Positions 63,876 through 64,000 of a stretch of 64,000 bases of DNA are shown in pieces (the stretch's first letter is position 1; each line of letters starts with the position of its first letter). Source of the stretch: Thermoanaerobacterium sp. PSU-2 (GTDB lineage: Bacteria; Bacillota; Thermoanaerobacteria; Thermoanaerobacterales; Thermoanaerobacteraceae); contig NZ_MSQD01000011.1 of NCBI RefSeq assembly GCF_002102475.1, forward strand, positions 29,369 through 93,368. The letters run 5' to 3'. The notes under the pieces were generated by a model. It did no database searches. It was not told the DNA's origin and worked only from the letters and a program-made list of their open reading frames with translations. The position numbers and the translations under genes were made by a program.

Positions 63876-64000
63876 TTCCTATGGTTGATAGTGGGTTTTT
63901 AAAAATGATATTTACTTTTATTTACATATAGCTAATAAAATCAGCATTTGCACAGTTACCGTCTATGCAGATAATAATTTATTTAATTTGCGAATTATCA

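Overview
The window looks like chromosome of a thermophilic, saccharolytic, low-GC Firmicute, most probably Thermoanaerobacterium or a close relative. The basis is the AT-rich sequence, strong AGGAGG ribosome binding sites, Firmicute-type lipoprotein sugar-binding proteins, a lactate dehydrogenase, and protein families typical of that group. The genus is an inference from family resemblance. I saw no rRNA, tRNA or CRISPR.

Region 1 (about 0.9-23.7 kb, all minus strand) is a pectin and hexuronate utilisation locus. A sugar ABC transporter (binding lipoprotein plus two permeases) would import pectic oligosaccharides. Two enzymes without signal peptides, a GH28 exo-polygalacturonase-like enzyme and a GH105 unsaturated uronyl hydrolase, would cut them in the cytoplasm. 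UxaC, UxaB and UxaA turn galacturonate into 2-keto-3-deoxygluconate. UxaE (tagaturonate/fructuronate epimerase) and UxuB link to the mannonate side. UxuA, KdgK and KdgA are not in the window. A second transcription unit, DeoR-uxaE-2-hydroxyacid dehydrogenase-FGGY gluconokinase-gnd-uxuB, appears to add a gluconate to ribulose-5-phosphate route. A LacI regulator and three copies of a TGTTCACGTKAACA-like operator probably control the first unit.

Region 2 (23.7-39.9 kb) is mixed housekeeping and accessory DNA: a LysM protein, a PPC/DUF296 protein, two paralogous flavoproteins with a small helical partner, lactate dehydrogenase, a small toxin/immunity-like pair with an apparently leaderless promoter, a DUF881 protein, a FemAB-like acetyltransferase and a DedA protein. 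It also holds a galT-like/maltokinase/glycogen-synthase-like operon, an Fst-like type I toxin-antitoxin locus, a cation antiporter, a flavin reductase and an SPFH/NfeD pair.

Region 3 (40-55.3 kb, minus strand) holds a GH4 alpha-galacturonidase (CHEV motif) behind a 16-codon scar of an ABC permease, then an apparently complete sugar locus: LacI regulator, FucI-like isomerase, split transketolase, FGGY kinase, ABC transporter, a DUF5060/apiosidase-like glycosidase and a GH3 glycosidase. The isomerase + kinase + split transketolase set matches the logic of D-apiose catabolism, so this is the best candidate for an undescribed system here.

Region 4 (55.5-63.6 kb) is a cellobiose-type PTS operon (EIIA, EIIB, EIIC, an old-yellow-enzyme family flavoprotein and a GH1 6-phospho-beta-glucosidase) with a divergent LicR-type PRD activator. 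The right edge carries repeats that look like an IS21-type element end.
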